This document shows positions 42,529 to 51,617 of a stretch of 64,000 nucleotides of DNA, piece by piece. The stretch's first letter is position 1, and every line of letters starts with the position of its first letter. Made by a program: the position numbers and the translations under genes. Source of the stretch: UBA7672 sp030824255 (lineage in GTDB: Bacteria > Pseudomonadota > Alphaproteobacteria > Caulobacterales > Hyphomonadaceae); NCBI GenBank assembly GCA_942493305.1, contig OW818686.1:3224001-3288000 (forward strand), written 5' to 3'. The notes under the pieces were generated by a model. That model had not been told where the DNA came from and did not search any database. It worked only from the letters and a program-made list of their open reading frames with translations.

Positions 42529-43035
42529 TTGAGCGACGAGGAAAGACTCGACCAGCGGATCCAGCTCGTGGCGTCTTCCAGCTTCGGCCGGGACGTCGAT
42601 GAGTGGAGACGTACCCAGCAGGACCTGCCGAGCCGCTCCGAGGCTATCCGGCGGCTGGTCTATCTCGGTCTGCAGCATGAACAGGAACACCCTATGCGCA
42701 TGATCACCGCGATCATCCGGCCCCACCGCTATGAGGCGGTTCGCGAGGCGCTGACGAAGTTGGGCGTTTCGGGGATAACGGCCACGCAGGTGCAGGGCTT
42801 TGGCCGGCAACGGGGACAGACGGAAATCTATCGCGGCAACGAATATGCCGTAGCCGAGGTGCCGAAGATCCGCGTGGACGTGGCGGTGCAGTCAGGCATG
42901 GCGGAAGCCGTGATCGAGGCGATCCAGAAAGTGGCTGGCTCGGGCAAGATCGGCGACGGGAAGATTTTTGTGTCCGGCCTTACCGAAGTGGTGCGCATCC
43001 GCACGGGCGAGCGCGACGAGAAAGCGCTGGACTAG
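42529..43035 (+). CDS. Ribbon-helix-helix domain fused to PII signal protein (GlnB/GlnK)
   Basis: The frame encodes 168 residues. Residues 1-55 look like a ribbon-helix-helix DNA-binding domain: RIQLVASSSF (strand), DVDEWRRTQQD (helix 1) and PSRSEAIRRLVYLG (helix 2). From residue 56 a full-length PII protein follows, colinear with E. coli GlnB: T-loop FGRQRGQTEIYRGNEYAVAE with the uridylylation tyrosine equivalent to Tyr51 (residue 106 here), and the C-terminal GDGKIFVSG and RIRTGERDEKALD. No stop separates them. The start is TTG 42529 after a GGCAGGAG at about ten bases. An internal ATG at 42694, after AGGA, could also make PII alone. About three quarters of third positions in the first 54 codons are G or C, as in coding DNA. 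No amtB or glnA is adjacent. Confidence 0.8.
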   Translation: MSDEERLDQRIQLVASSSFGRDVDEWRRTQQDLPSRSEAIRRLVYLGLQHEQEHPMRMITAIIRPHRYEAVREALTKLGVSGITATQVQGFGRQRGQTEIYRGNEYAVAEVPKIRVDVAVQSGMAEAVIEAIQKVAGSGKIGDGKIFVSGLTEVVRIRTGERDEKALD

Positions 43036-43053
43036 CGAACCGGAAGTGCGGGC

Positions 43054-43536
43054 CTAGAGCGGCCGGTCCCTCTTCTGGCGCTCTTTCGGCAGGATGCGGT
43101 CCGTCGGGCCGGGAGGCTTGTCTCGCCCAACCAGCGTGACCAATGCGCGCCAGCCGACCCAGAGGGGCAGGACGAGCAAGGCGCCCAGGACGAGCGGCAT
43201 GGCCGCAAGCTGGGCTGACCAGGTGGCGATCTTGATGATCCCGTCGAGAATCTGGCCAGCGCCCTGTCCGATGGTGAAGCCCGGCGCAAAGGGGTTGAAG
43301 GCGCCAGCCTGAAACACCGCGCCGACAATCACGCAGATGATGAGGAGGCGCGTCCAGCCTTTCCAGCCGACATTGAACATGCGGCCAGAGAAGGAGACTG
43401 GCGCACGCACGCGGCCGCGCGGGCCGATATCGGGATCTTCCCAGAAGGGATCGCGCTCACGCTCAGGCGCAGCCTCGAACTGCACTTCCGTGATCCTGGC
43501 CGGGACGTGGGGGTCGCTCTGCCGCGGCTGTGACAT
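43054..43536 (-). CDS. Two-helix membrane protein of unknown function
   Basis: A 160-residue protein with a hydrophilic N-terminal 50 residues (RERDPFWEDPDIGPRGRVRA), two hydrophobic helices (TRLLIICVIVGAVFQAGAF and LAAMPLVLGALLVLPLWVGW) and a basic tail. It resembles the two-helix DUF6460-type proteins of Alphaproteobacteria, but I am not sure of that family. Convergent with the RHH-PII gene, 18 bp apart, and co-directional with the MscS gene upstream. Confidence 0.6.
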   Translation of the reverse strand: MSQPRQSDPHVPARITEVQFEAAPERERDPFWEDPDIGPRGRVRAPVSFSGRMFNVGWKGWTRLLIICVIVGAVFQAGAFNPFAPGFTIGQGAGQILDGIIKIATWSAQLAAMPLVLGALLVLPLWVGWRALVTLVGRDKPPGPTDRILPKERQKRDRPL

Positions 43537-43608
43537 CGATACGGCCTTTGCGCGGGCCCGGAACGCAAACGCGCGCCGGACGCAAATTACACTGACGCAA
43601 GAACGCTA

Positions 43609-44778
43609 TCAGTCTGTCGGCTCAAGTCCACGGGGAGGACGGTATTCTTCCGGCTCGTGCTGCAATTGGGGCGGGCGACGATCGACTGGATGCTTCGAGA
43701 CTTCGACCTGGTGGGGATAGGGGATGGTGATGCCGTTGGCGTCGAACGCCAGTTTGACGGCGCGAATCGTATCGCAGCGCGCATCCCACCAGTCCGCATT
43801 CGAGACCCATGCGCGGGCGCGGATATCGACGGAGCTGGTGGCCAGTTCGACGACCTTGACCCAGACCGGCGGCTCGGAACGGATGCGATTGTCGTCGTTG
43901 AGGATGCCCGTGATAAGGCGGACGGCCTTGTCGAGATCGTCGTCGTAGTCGATCGAGAACAGGAGATCGAGGCGGCGCAGGCTGCGCGCCGACGAGTTCA
44001 CGATGACATCACCCCATGCCCTGTCGTTCGTGATCACGACTTCGCGGTTGTCGATCGTGTTGAGCACCGTCGTGAAGGGCGTGATGTCGGCGACGGTGCC
44101 GTCCTGGCCGGAGATGCGAACGTTGTCGCCGATCTTGTAGGGACGGAAGACGGCGATGACGACGCCGGCGGCGACGGCCTTCAGCGTGTCCTGCAGGGCC
44201 AGCGCGATGGCGAGGCCGGCGGCGCCGACGATGGCGAGGAGAGAGGCGGTGTCGAAACCGAACTGCTGCAGGGCGGCGATGAGGCCAACGGCGAAAGCGC
44301 CGAACCGCACGAGGGCGCCGAGGAAGTTGAACAGGGTCTCGCCGCCTGAGTGCGCGCGGTCGACCTTGCGGCCGAATTTGCGCACGCGCGATCCAAGCCA
44401 CGAGCCGAGGAACCAGACCCCGACAAGTATGGCGAGGCCCCGGATGGCGGCGACGCCGAGGGTTTCGGCCTGCTCCAGCGGGTAGCCGAACAGGAGGTTT
44501 GCGGCGAAGGCGCCGGCAATAAGCAGAAAGGCGAGCCGGATGATCGCACCGAGAATGTCGATCATGACATGGTCGGCCGATTTGGGTTCGTCGCCCTCAG
44601 CCTTCTTGTGGCGCAGGCCGGAAAGCTTTCCGGCGATGAACACCAGCAGCCGGGCGACGAGGATGCCTACGAGATAAGCCAGCACGAGGGCGATGGCCGA
44701 CCACATCCATTTCTGCGTCTGGCCATCGAAATCGAAGGCCCAGAGGCGGAAAGCGTTGAGCTGCTGCTGAAGGTCCAT
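43609..44778 (-). CDS. Mechanosensitive ion channel, MscS family
   Basis: A 389-residue channel. Four to five N-terminal helices precede the pore-lining helix, seen as AAGLAIALALQDTLKAVAAG followed by VIAVFRPYKIGDNVRI, which is the most conserved MscS segment. A cytoplasmic beta domain (GTVADITPFTTVLNTIDNREVVITN) and alpha-beta domain follow. MscS channels open under membrane tension to release solutes on hypo-osmotic shock. The C-terminal 30 residues (VDRRPPQLQHEPEEYRPPRG) are an extra hydrophilic tail. The start is the ATG at 44778. Confidence 0.93.
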   Translation of the reverse strand: MDLQQQLNAFRLWAFDFDGQTQKWMWSAIALVLAYLVGILVARLLVFIAGKLSGLRHKKAEGDEPKSADHVMIDILGAIIRLAFLLIAGAFAANLLFGYPLEQAETLGVAAIRGLAILVGVWFLGSWLGSRVRKFGRKVDRAHSGGETLFNFLGALVRFGAFAVGLIAALQQFGFDTASLLAIVGAAGLAIALALQDTLKAVAAGVVIAVFRPYKIGDNVRISGQDGTVADITPFTTVLNTIDNREVVITNDRAWGDVIVNSSARSLRRLDLLFSIDYDDDLDKAVRLITGILNDDNRIRSEPPVWVKVVELATSSVDIRARAWVSNADWWDARCDTIRAVKLAFDANGITIPYPHQVEVSKHPVDRRPPQLQHEPEEYRPPRGLEPTD

Positions 44779-44874
44779 ACTTGAATCGGCCTGTTTCGAT
44801 GTCTCCGCGCTGACGTAATGCGGAATCGCCGATGGCCCAAGTCGTTTGGATGCCGGTCCCTTGAAGACGGGCGC

Positions 44875-45342
44875 CTATCCGGTCTTGCGGTAGCAGGTCC
44901 AGTGGCTTTGCATCTTCAATTGCCAGGCGAGCGCAGTCGCGAAAATCTGGGCTTTCGGGTCCAGCATCCCCTGGTCGCGATAGGTGTTCCAGACGTCGCC
45001 CCAGGTAATCTTGCTGTACTGAAACAATCCCGTGTAGGGCCCTGCCGGATTGACGATCCGCGCCCGTCCCTCGGATTCGCACATCATGACCGCGTACATG
45101 CGGTCCACGCTTTCAGGGTAAGGGTGCGCCACACGGCCTTCAGCTATCCATGTTCGGTACAGAGCGAGGGTCGCGGCGTCCGGCATGGCGCGTGGATCGG
45201 CGATTTGGGGAGGCGTGACGCCTGCTTCCGGAGCGGAGGGCGTGGGCGCCGCTGGCGGCGGGCTTGCCGTGGCGCAGGCGCCGAGAGACAGCGTCGCCGC
45301 TAGCGCGAGCAGTCGCACATTCATGCGCACACGTGCAGCCAT
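44875..45342 (-). CDS. Lipoprotein with lysozyme/transglycosylase-like domain
   Basis: A 155-residue protein with a short n-region and lipobox (LAATLSLGAC). After a Pro-rich linker, the segment YAVMMCESEGRARIVNPAGPYTGLFQYS and ITWGDVW fits the lysozyme-like fold of Rpf/transglycosylase-like domains: a catalytic glutamate in CESEG and a following GLFQYS substrate groove. It would cleave peptidoglycan glycan strands at the periplasmic face. The ATG at 45342 is preceded by GGGGA; ATG 45324 is also possible. Cys-Trp-rich C-terminus (HWTCYRKTG) may form a disulfide with CESEG. Confidence 0.7.
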   Translation of the reverse strand: MAARVRMNVRLLALAATLSLGACATASPPPAAPTPSAPEAGVTPPQIADPRAMPDAATLALYRTWIAEGRVAHPYPESVDRMYAVMMCESEGRARIVNPAGPYTGLFQYSKITWGDVWNTYRDQGMLDPKAQIFATALAWQLKMQSHWTCYRKTG

Positions 45343-45444
45343 CGTGCGTCCCCACATCCGACCGATCGCGACTTTAGCACAACGCGCTGATGAGCGCACG
45401 CTGGTCGTCAATCCAGCGCGAAGGGCAAGCGGAGTCGTCCTGCG

Positions 45445-47067
45445 TCACATATCCAGCATGGCTTCCAGCGTCTCGATACGGTCGGCGTCGCGGGAGGGTT
45501 TGTCCCAGCGGATGCGGTGGATGCGGGGGAAGCGCATGGCGATGCCGGAGCGGTGGCGGGGGGAACGCTGGAGACCTTCGAACGCAACCTCCAGGACGAG
45601 GCCTTCATCCTTGTTGGCGGTCACGGAGCGGACAGGACCGAACCGATCCAGCGTGTGGTCGCGCACATACTTGTCGAGTTGCGACAGTTCCTCGTCGGTG
45701 AAGCCGAAATATGCCTTGCCGACAGGAGTGAGTTCCTCGCCTTCGGGCGTGTGTCGCCAGACGCCGAAGGTGAAATCGGAATAGAGGCCGGAGCGTTTGC
45801 CGTGGCCGCGTTGCGCGTACATCAGCACGGCATCGACCAGATAGGGATCGCGCTTCCATTTGTACCACTGGCCGGCGGGCCGGCCGGCGACATAGGGCGC
45901 GCTCCAGCGCTTCAGCATCAGGCCTTCAATCTCGCGCGTGGGCGGATGGCTGCGCAGGTCCTGCAGGGCGATGGCGTCTTCGAAGCGCACAAGCGGCGAG
46001 AGATCAATGCGCGGATCGTCCAGTGTAACGACGAACCGTTCGAGGCGTTTGCGACGTTCTGCGAAGGGTAGCGGACGGAGATCTTCGGCGCCGTCCTGCA
46101 TGATGTCGTAGGCGCGCAGCATGGCGGGGCGTTCGGCCATCTGGCGCGGGGAGACTGTCTTGCGGTTGAGGCGCTGCTGCAGCTCGTTGAAGGACGCAAC
46201 ACCGCCGCCGGGCGCGCGGATCAGGAGTTCGCCGTCGAGGGCGGCGTTGAAATCGGCGGCGGCGAGAAGGTCCGGGAAGGTGCCGGAGATGTCGTCGCCA
46301 TTGCGGGTGTAGAGGCGGCGCTGGCCTTGATCGGCGACCAGTTGCACCCGGACGCCATCCCACTTCCACTCGGCAGCGAAGTCGGCAGGCGAGATCAGGT
46401 CGGGGCTCAGCTCCTGCGGGTCCATGCGCTGAGCCTTATCCAGTAAGGGATGGGCCAGCATCGGCGGACGAAAGGGGGAGAGGGCCAGGCTGACCGGCTT
46501 TTCGGCGCGGCCTTCTAGCCACGCGAAGAGTTCGACGTAGGGTGGCGACAGGCCGTGCCAGAGTTCCTCGATCTCCGTGACGTTGATCTTGCCGAAGTCT
46601 GCCAGCGCCTGTCGGGCGAGGCGCGCGGAGACGCCGATGCGGAGACCTCCAGTCACCAGTTTCAGCAATGCCCAACGGCCAGTGGAATCGAGGGCGTCGA
46701 GCCAGACTTCGACGCGGAGAAGGCCCTGCGCCTTGGTGGATTCCATGAGCGTGCCGACAACCTCATCCAGCGCAGGGGCTCTGTTGGCGCCGGGGCGCTG
46801 GGGCCAGATGAGGGAGATGGTTTCGGCCAGGTCGCCCACGTAGTCGTAGGATAGGCGAAAAAGCACGGGGTCAACGCGGCCTGCCACGAGTTCGCGCAGC
46901 GCGGCGGGCTTCACGGAGGGAATATCAAGATCGCCTGTGATGGCCGCAATGGCCCAGCCCCGCGCCGGATCCGGCGTGTGACGTAGATAGTCCCCGATCA
47001 GCTGGAGCTTCGCATTGCGCGACGGGGTGAGCACCAGCCGCTCCAGAAGCGCGGCGAAAGACTGCAT
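45445..47067 (-). CDS. ATP-dependent DNA ligase (ligase of the LigC-exonuclease-helicase repair set)
   Basis: A 540-residue ligase that joins nicked DNA using ATP. The N-terminal domain starts MQSFAALLERLVLTPSRNAK. The nucleotidyltransferase motif I is EWKWDGVRVQ, with the adenylated lysine in KWDG; later motifs include FNAALDGELLIRA, GLMLKRWSAPY and WYKWKRDPY. An OB-fold domain closes the protein. The sequence fits the alphaproteobacterial enzyme called cisplatin damage response ligase, normally beside an MBL-fold exonuclease and a DEXH helicase. Here the exonuclease homologue lies 4.5 kb upstream and no helicase is seen. The ATG at 47067 is the family start; the frame is open to 47103. Confidence 0.92.
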   Translation of the reverse strand: MQSFAALLERLVLTPSRNAKLQLIGDYLRHTPDPARGWAIAAITGDLDIPSVKPAALRELVAGRVDPVLFRLSYDYVGDLAETISLIWPQRPGANRAPALDEVVGTLMESTKAQGLLRVEVWLDALDSTGRWALLKLVTGGLRIGVSARLARQALADFGKINVTEIEELWHGLSPPYVELFAWLEGRAEKPVSLALSPFRPPMLAHPLLDKAQRMDPQELSPDLISPADFAAEWKWDGVRVQLVADQGQRRLYTRNGDDISGTFPDLLAAADFNAALDGELLIRAPGGGVASFNELQQRLNRKTVSPRQMAERPAMLRAYDIMQDGAEDLRPLPFAERRKRLERFVVTLDDPRIDLSPLVRFEDAIALQDLRSHPPTREIEGLMLKRWSAPYVAGRPAGQWYKWKRDPYLVDAVLMYAQRGHGKRSGLYSDFTFGVWRHTPEGEELTPVGKAYFGFTDEELSQLDKYVRDHTLDRFGPVRSVTANKDEGLVLEVAFEGLQRSPRHRSGIAMRFPRIHRIRWDKPSRDADRIETLEAMLDM

Positions 47068-47103
47068 GCCAATGGTATAGGGCGGAGGTGGCGGCCAGGC
47101 CAA

Positions 47104-48501
47104 TCAGAAGCCGACATTCACCTTGTAACAGGTTCCGCCAGTCTCCACCGGCTGATGCAGCGCGGGGAGGTTGCCGGGCCAGCTGAGCGTCACGTCGCCC
47201 TGGTAGTCGAGCCGAAGCGGTTGTGGCCATCGGTGAAGGAAGTCAGCGCAAACGCGAATTGTGTTGTCGTCCATGCGTTCATAGCGGGCCTTGGGCGCGC
47301 GTTCGAGACTGGCGAAATAGGTCGGCGCCCAATCGCAGCCATGGCGCTTGGCAAGACCTGAATGATCCTTTGCGGTGGCGACGGCGGCTTCGATCGAGGC
47401 GGGGGCGGCACCGTCAATCAGCCTGGCGCAGCGGGCAAGGCGGATGAGGTTGAAGGCGTCTCCAATCGCGCGCTTGTCTTTCCTGGCATCGGACTGAAGC
47501 TCGGCCGGGAGATCGTCGATTCTGATGGGGTCGTCCCAGAGTGGCGCGAGCTCGCCATCAGCTGCATCGTGTTTCAGGGCGATCGCGTAGCAGTGACGGC
47601 CTGGGGAGGGGCGGTCGGCCATAAGCTCCGCGAAATGGACGCGCTCGTAAATGTTGAAATCGATCAGCAGGGCTTTCGAGGGCGGACCGGCGCGCTCGAA
47701 GGTGGTGCAAAGCTCGATGCTGGAGGGAGACAGGGGCGTGTACGTGACGTCGGTCGATGTCGTGGCGTGCAGATGGCTGGAGCGTACATCGCAGAGGCGG
47801 GGGTCGGGGTCGCGCCCGAGGTCGATGATGGTATCGCCAACTTCGCGGAGCGTGGCAGGAAGAGGACCGTAGGTGAGCGAGCATTCTGCGCCGCTTGCGA
47901 TGGCGTCGAGCATGGCGAGGCGGGATGCGTCGCGAAGTTCCTCGAAGGCATAGGGCAGGCTTACGTCGATCGTGAAGCAGCTGCGGCCGGCGCCGTGCGG
48001 GCCTGTCAGGACGGGGGTGTCGAGGCTCATGATGGCGTCAAAGACGACGGTGACGTTCTTCTGACCGTCCGAGGGGGCTTCGAATTCCCCGCAGAGCTGG
48101 ATCTGGCGGTCGTTGATGCGGGCGAGTTCGGGCTTGAGGGCCGGCAGGCTGGCGATGCGCTGGTTGATTGCGCGGACCATCTCGCTGCCGACGCGGCCCG
48201 GCATGGGCGCGTGCATGAGGACGTTGTGGCTAGTGCAGGGATTGGCGCCGAAGGGCAGCGGGCCTTTGTTAAGTGCGTCAGCGATTTCCTGCCGAGTTGC
48301 GGGGGCCGTGCCGTTGACGATCCAAGCACACCGGGCGGCGTGGACCAGTTCGTCCATGTCCAGCAGGAGGGACTCGTCGGCAGACGCACTGACGTCGATC
48401 GGCGGGCGGCGCGTGGCCATGCCGACGGCGAGGACGATGGCCAGAATGGCGATCGCCAAGCCGATCATCACCTTCAGAAAGCCCGAGTCCTTAGTCCGCA
48501 A
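47104..48501 (-). CDS. Membrane-anchored protein with three cysteine-rich repeats
   Basis: A 465-residue protein with one N-terminal transmembrane helix (VMIGLAIAILAIVLAVGM) and a large periplasmic part. That part consists of three consecutive ~140-residue repeats. Each has four cysteines in equivalent places: AARCAWI/GANPCTS/IQLCGEF/GRSCFTI, then GAECSLT/PRLCDVR/IELCTTF/GRHCYAI, then LARCARL/RHGCDWA/IRVCADF/GGTCYKV. The regular pattern suggests two disulfides per repeat. I do not recognise the family. It is 36 bp upstream of the DNA ligase gene on the same strand. The start is the ATG at 48501. Confidence 0.75.
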   Translation of the reverse strand: MRTKDSGFLKVMIGLAIAILAIVLAVGMATRRPPIDVSASADESLLLDMDELVHAARCAWIVNGTAPATRQEIADALNKGPLPFGANPCTSHNVLMHAPMPGRVGSEMVRAINQRIASLPALKPELARINDRQIQLCGEFEAPSDGQKNVTVVFDAIMSLDTPVLTGPHGAGRSCFTIDVSLPYAFEELRDASRLAMLDAIASGAECSLTYGPLPATLREVGDTIIDLGRDPDPRLCDVRSSHLHATTSTDVTYTPLSPSSIELCTTFERAGPPSKALLIDFNIYERVHFAELMADRPSPGRHCYAIALKHDAADGELAPLWDDPIRIDDLPAELQSDARKDKRAIGDAFNLIRLARCARLIDGAAPASIEAAVATAKDHSGLAKRHGCDWAPTYFASLERAPKARYERMDDNTIRVCADFLHRWPQPLRLDYQGDVTLSWPGNLPALHQPVETGGTCYKVNVGF

Positions 48502-48637
48502 CTGCCCAATACCTGCGCCAGCACCATGACCGGGCGAACCCGGCCATGGCTATACTAGCATACCTTCAGGCCATTGCACCGGCCCGGCGGGGGGCGCTGC
48601 GGAAACACCGCCCGCTTTCGTTTCAGGTCGTAGCGGG

Positions 48638-50257
48638 TCAGGCGGTTGTCGCCGCGCGCTCCTCGGACCGGATGTCGACTTCGATGCCTGGCGTGTTGCG
48701 GAAGACCATCATGTTGCGTTGCGCAGTGGTGTAAGCGGGCCATTCGCCGACCGTCGGATTTGCGGGGTTTCCCGTCTTCGCGAAGGCGATCCAGCTTTCC
48801 GACATCTGGTCGGCGATGGCTTGCGCTTCGGGACCCGTACCCGACATCGATTCCGATTTTGCCACGTTATCGAAGATCATGCCGATATCGAGCGCGTGTG
48901 GCACGTAACGCTTGCCTTCCATGACGGGGGTTTCCCAGTCGAGCATGTAGAAGAATACGGGTGCGCCGCCTTGCTCTGCCTTGCGGTCGGCAACTGTCAC
49001 GCTTCCCCGGAAGAATGTGTTGTCTGAGGACGCCATGAAGAACAATTCGGGCGCTTCGATCTCCGGATGCCTGGCCTTGTAGAGATCGATGATCGTCGTC
49101 TCGTTTTTCGTCGGGAAGGCCTGCTTGATTGCGGCAGGCAGCGTCTCCCAGGTGAGCGCGTGGTTGGGGCTGTCTGCGGGGGTGAGCGAGGTGCCCTCCG
49201 TGCGGTTGCAGCCGATAAGCAGCGGCACTGTGGCCGACTGCGGCGGACCATCCGGATTGAACGGGTCGCGCGCAATCGTGCGGCCATCGAGCACGGGGCC
49301 GGAGCCCGCCCCCTGCACGCCCGCGGCGGCGGCCTGAATGTCGGCGATGGGTCTGGTGAGGATCTCGCCGATAGTCTCCTGGGTGAGACCGAGCGTCTTG
49401 ACGACTTCGTCGGCTGCCTTGCCGGAAGCATCCTTGGCCGCGTGATTGATGCGCGGGCCAGATTGCACGACGGCGCGGTGGAACAGGCCTTGCGCCTTGT
49501 CCATCGCCATCAAGGTGCAGACTTTGGAGCCGCCGCCGGACTCGCCAAAGATGAGTACGTTGGCGGGATCGCCCCCGAACGCTTCGATATTGTCGCGCAC
49601 CCATTCGAGCGACTGGATCATGTCCAGAGCGCCGACTGCGCCAGAATCCGCGAACTGTTCGCCGTAGCCCGCAAGGTTGAGATAGCCGAACTGGTTGAGG
49701 CGGTGGTTGGTTGTGACGACGACGACATCGCCGCGCTTGGCAAGGCGTACGCCGTCATACGCATTGGAAGAGCCTGAGCCCGTGGTGAAGCCGCCGCCGT
49801 GGAACCACACAAGGACGGGGCGTTTTTTCGTGTCTGCCGCAGGCGTCCACACATTGAGAAAGAGGCAGTCTTCGCTGGCGGCGATCGGCGGGTCAGGACG
49901 CCACGACTTGAAGAGGCCGCCGCCATCGCCGGAGACAGGCTGGGGCGCCGAGTTAGCAAAGGTGAGCGCGTCCTTCACGTCGGTCCACGGCTCGGGCGCG
50001 CGGGGCGGCTGGAAGCGGGTGGTGGCTGTGTCGGCGCCGTAGCGGACGCCCTTGAAGACGGTGACGCCCTCTTCGAGGAAGCCTTTCACCTGTCCGTGTT
50101 TGGTGGCGACGATCGGGTTTGCATCTGGCGCAGCAACAATCGGCTCAGCCGGTTTGTTGTCGCACGCGGCAAGCGCGCCGCCGGCAGCGGCAACAGCGAT
50201 GAGGGCGACGGACGCCTTGAGTATCGCGCGGCGACTGCCGAGCATCGGTATGGTCAT
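48638..50257 (-). CDS. Carboxylesterase type B, Tat-exported lipoprotein
   Basis: A 539-residue alpha/beta hydrolase of the cholinesterase/para-nitrobenzyl esterase family. The N-terminus has a twin-arginine motif (GSRRAILKA) and a lipobox (ALAAC), so it is exported folded and lipidated. The nucleophile serine is in FGESGGGSKV, the oxyanion hole in FHGGGFTTGS, and the histidine in YVPHALDIGM. It should hydrolyse carboxylic esters in the periplasm. It is isolated, with divergent promoter space to the thioesterase at 50411. Confidence 0.92.
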   Translation of the reverse strand: MTIPMLGSRRAILKASVALIAVAAAGGALAACDNKPAEPIVAAPDANPIVATKHGQVKGFLEEGVTVFKGVRYGADTATTRFQPPRAPEPWTDVKDALTFANSAPQPVSGDGGGLFKSWRPDPPIAASEDCLFLNVWTPAADTKKRPVLVWFHGGGFTTGSGSSNAYDGVRLAKRGDVVVVTTNHRLNQFGYLNLAGYGEQFADSGAVGALDMIQSLEWVRDNIEAFGGDPANVLIFGESGGGSKVCTLMAMDKAQGLFHRAVVQSGPRINHAAKDASGKAADEVVKTLGLTQETIGEILTRPIADIQAAAAGVQGAGSGPVLDGRTIARDPFNPDGPPQSATVPLLIGCNRTEGTSLTPADSPNHALTWETLPAAIKQAFPTKNETTIIDLYKARHPEIEAPELFFMASSDNTFFRGSVTVADRKAEQGGAPVFFYMLDWETPVMEGKRYVPHALDIGMIFDNVAKSESMSGTGPEAQAIADQMSESWIAFAKTGNPANPTVGEWPAYTTAQRNMMVFRNTPGIEVDIRSEERAATTA

Positions 50258-50410
50258 GCTTCTCTCCCAGGATCAGCCGGTCTTTTCGCCGGATGTTGTG
50301 TGGAGCGTATGGCCTCGCGCATACTGCGTCCAGCAATCGAGAATGAAGATCCGGTGAGATGGCATAGGGGGGCGGATGGCCCGATGTGCGACCCGTGAGG
50401 AGATACCACG

Positions 50411-50833
50411 ATGACTCATGCCGTCCCGCCAGAGGGCTTTGCTCCGCATTTCCGCAAATCGCCGCTCACTGAGCCGTGGGAACCGCTCTATTCGATGCGG
50501 CTGCCGGACCGCGTTGTCATCGGGTTGCATGCGCGAGAGGCGCACACAAATTCACGCGGGATGGTGCATGGCGGGTTGATCGCGGCGCTGGCGGACAATG
50601 CGATGGGGCTGAGTTGCGTGCAGTTGCTGTCAGCGAAGGGATTTACGCCAGAGGGCGGGCTGGTGACTGTTTCGCTGGCGATCGACTATGTCGGGACGGC
50701 GAAGCTGGGACAGTGGCTGGCAGTCGATACACAGTATGTGAAGACCGGCCGCACGCTATGCTTCGCGCAGGCCTTCGTGATGGCGGATGGCGAGATCATC
50801 GCTCGCGCCGATGCACGCTTTCGCGTGACCTGA
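50411..50833 (+). CDS. PaaI-family thioesterase
   Basis: A 140-residue hotdog-fold thioesterase. NSRGMVHGGLIAALADNAMG contains the conserved HGG-type active site, and TVSLAIDYVGTAK the CoA-side strand. It is a third hotdog protein in the window and appears unrelated by position to the pair at 36811-37703. Its stop abuts the stop of the convergent membrane protein gene (50833/50834). ATG 50411 follows GAGGAGATACC. Confidence 0.88.
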   Translation: MTHAVPPEGFAPHFRKSPLTEPWEPLYSMRLPDRVVIGLHAREAHTNSRGMVHGGLIAALADNAMGLSCVQLLSAKGFTPEGGLVTVSLAIDYVGTAKLGQWLAVDTQYVKTGRTLCFAQAFVMADGEIIARADARFRVT

Positions 50834-51550
50834 CTATTGCGACCAGGGACGCGTGGGCTGGTTGAGGATCATGATCTTCTGCCAGATCTTGCGCGAGAGG
50901 CTTGTCGTCAGATCCTCAATCTCGTTGACCGCGTCGATGATGACGGGATCGCGCATGTTCTGCATGTAGAGCGCGGCGAGCTTGCCGGTGAGCGACAGCA
51001 TCTCGCTGCAATAGTCGAGATAGCGGATCAGCTCGAACTCCGTCATCTCGTGAACCTGCGAAGAGGCGGTCGAGCTGTAGCCTTTCCAGAGTTGTGTCGG
51101 GTCCTTGGTGAGTTGGTGCATGTCCACCACGTGCGCAATGGAGCGCAGCTCGTGCAGGTCGCTCAGCACGGCGCGCCGGCGCCAGCGCGATTCAAGGTTC
51201 AGCAGGAACCAGCTGGCGGCGCCGGAGAGCACGATGGTGTTGACGGCGGCATCAACACCCTGGAGCACGTTGGAGACTTCGCCGTTGAATTCGAGGCCCA
51301 GCACGCTGAGGCCGAAGCCAAACGTCAGCAGGACAATTGCCCCCACCGAGATGGCGAGGCCCACGCCTATGCGAAGCCAGAGGTTGGGCCTGGCGACCCA
51401 TGAAAGCTTGCGCTTGTCCTCGCGGGCGATTTCCAGCAGCTGCTGGCACAGCGCCGCCAGGCCACGGTTGGGGAAGCGTTCCTGGATGCGGTGGTGAAGC
51501 GTTTCCAGTGTTGCTTCGATGCGGTCAGCGTTTAGTGAGCGGTATGGCAT
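50834..51550 (-). CDS. Conserved membrane protein of unknown function
   Basis: A 238-residue protein. The N-terminal 60 residues are cytosolic helices (IEATLETLHHRIQERFP). Two hydrophobic segments follow (LWLRIGVGLAISVGAIVLLTF and VNTIVLSGAASWFLLNLE), and the C-terminal half has a conserved helical block, FELIRYLDYCSEMLSLTGKL then AVNEIEDLTTSLSRKIWQKI. I recall this block from many proteobacterial membrane proteins without a function. The ATG at 51550 is chosen over upstream starts. It lies 67 bp downstream of the exonuclease gene on the same strand. Confidence 0.72.
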   Translation of the reverse strand: MPYRSLNADRIEATLETLHHRIQERFPNRGLAALCQQLLEIAREDKRKLSWVARPNLWLRIGVGLAISVGAIVLLTFGFGLSVLGLEFNGEVSNVLQGVDAAVNTIVLSGAASWFLLNLESRWRRRAVLSDLHELRSIAHVVDMHQLTKDPTQLWKGYSSTASSQVHEMTEFELIRYLDYCSEMLSLTGKLAALYMQNMRDPVIIDAVNEIEDLTTSLSRKIWQKIMILNQPTRPWSQ

Positions 51551-51617
51551 GGCGCAGTAATGCCGTGCGTTGCGCCCGACGCAAAGGCTCCGCGCGTGGA
51601 AGTTGCGTCGGATGGGG

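Noticed and set aside
47362..48558. A 398-residue open frame on the plus strand
   Set aside because: Antisense to the triple-repeat protein. The regular cysteine pattern supports the minus-strand gene; this frame shows none.
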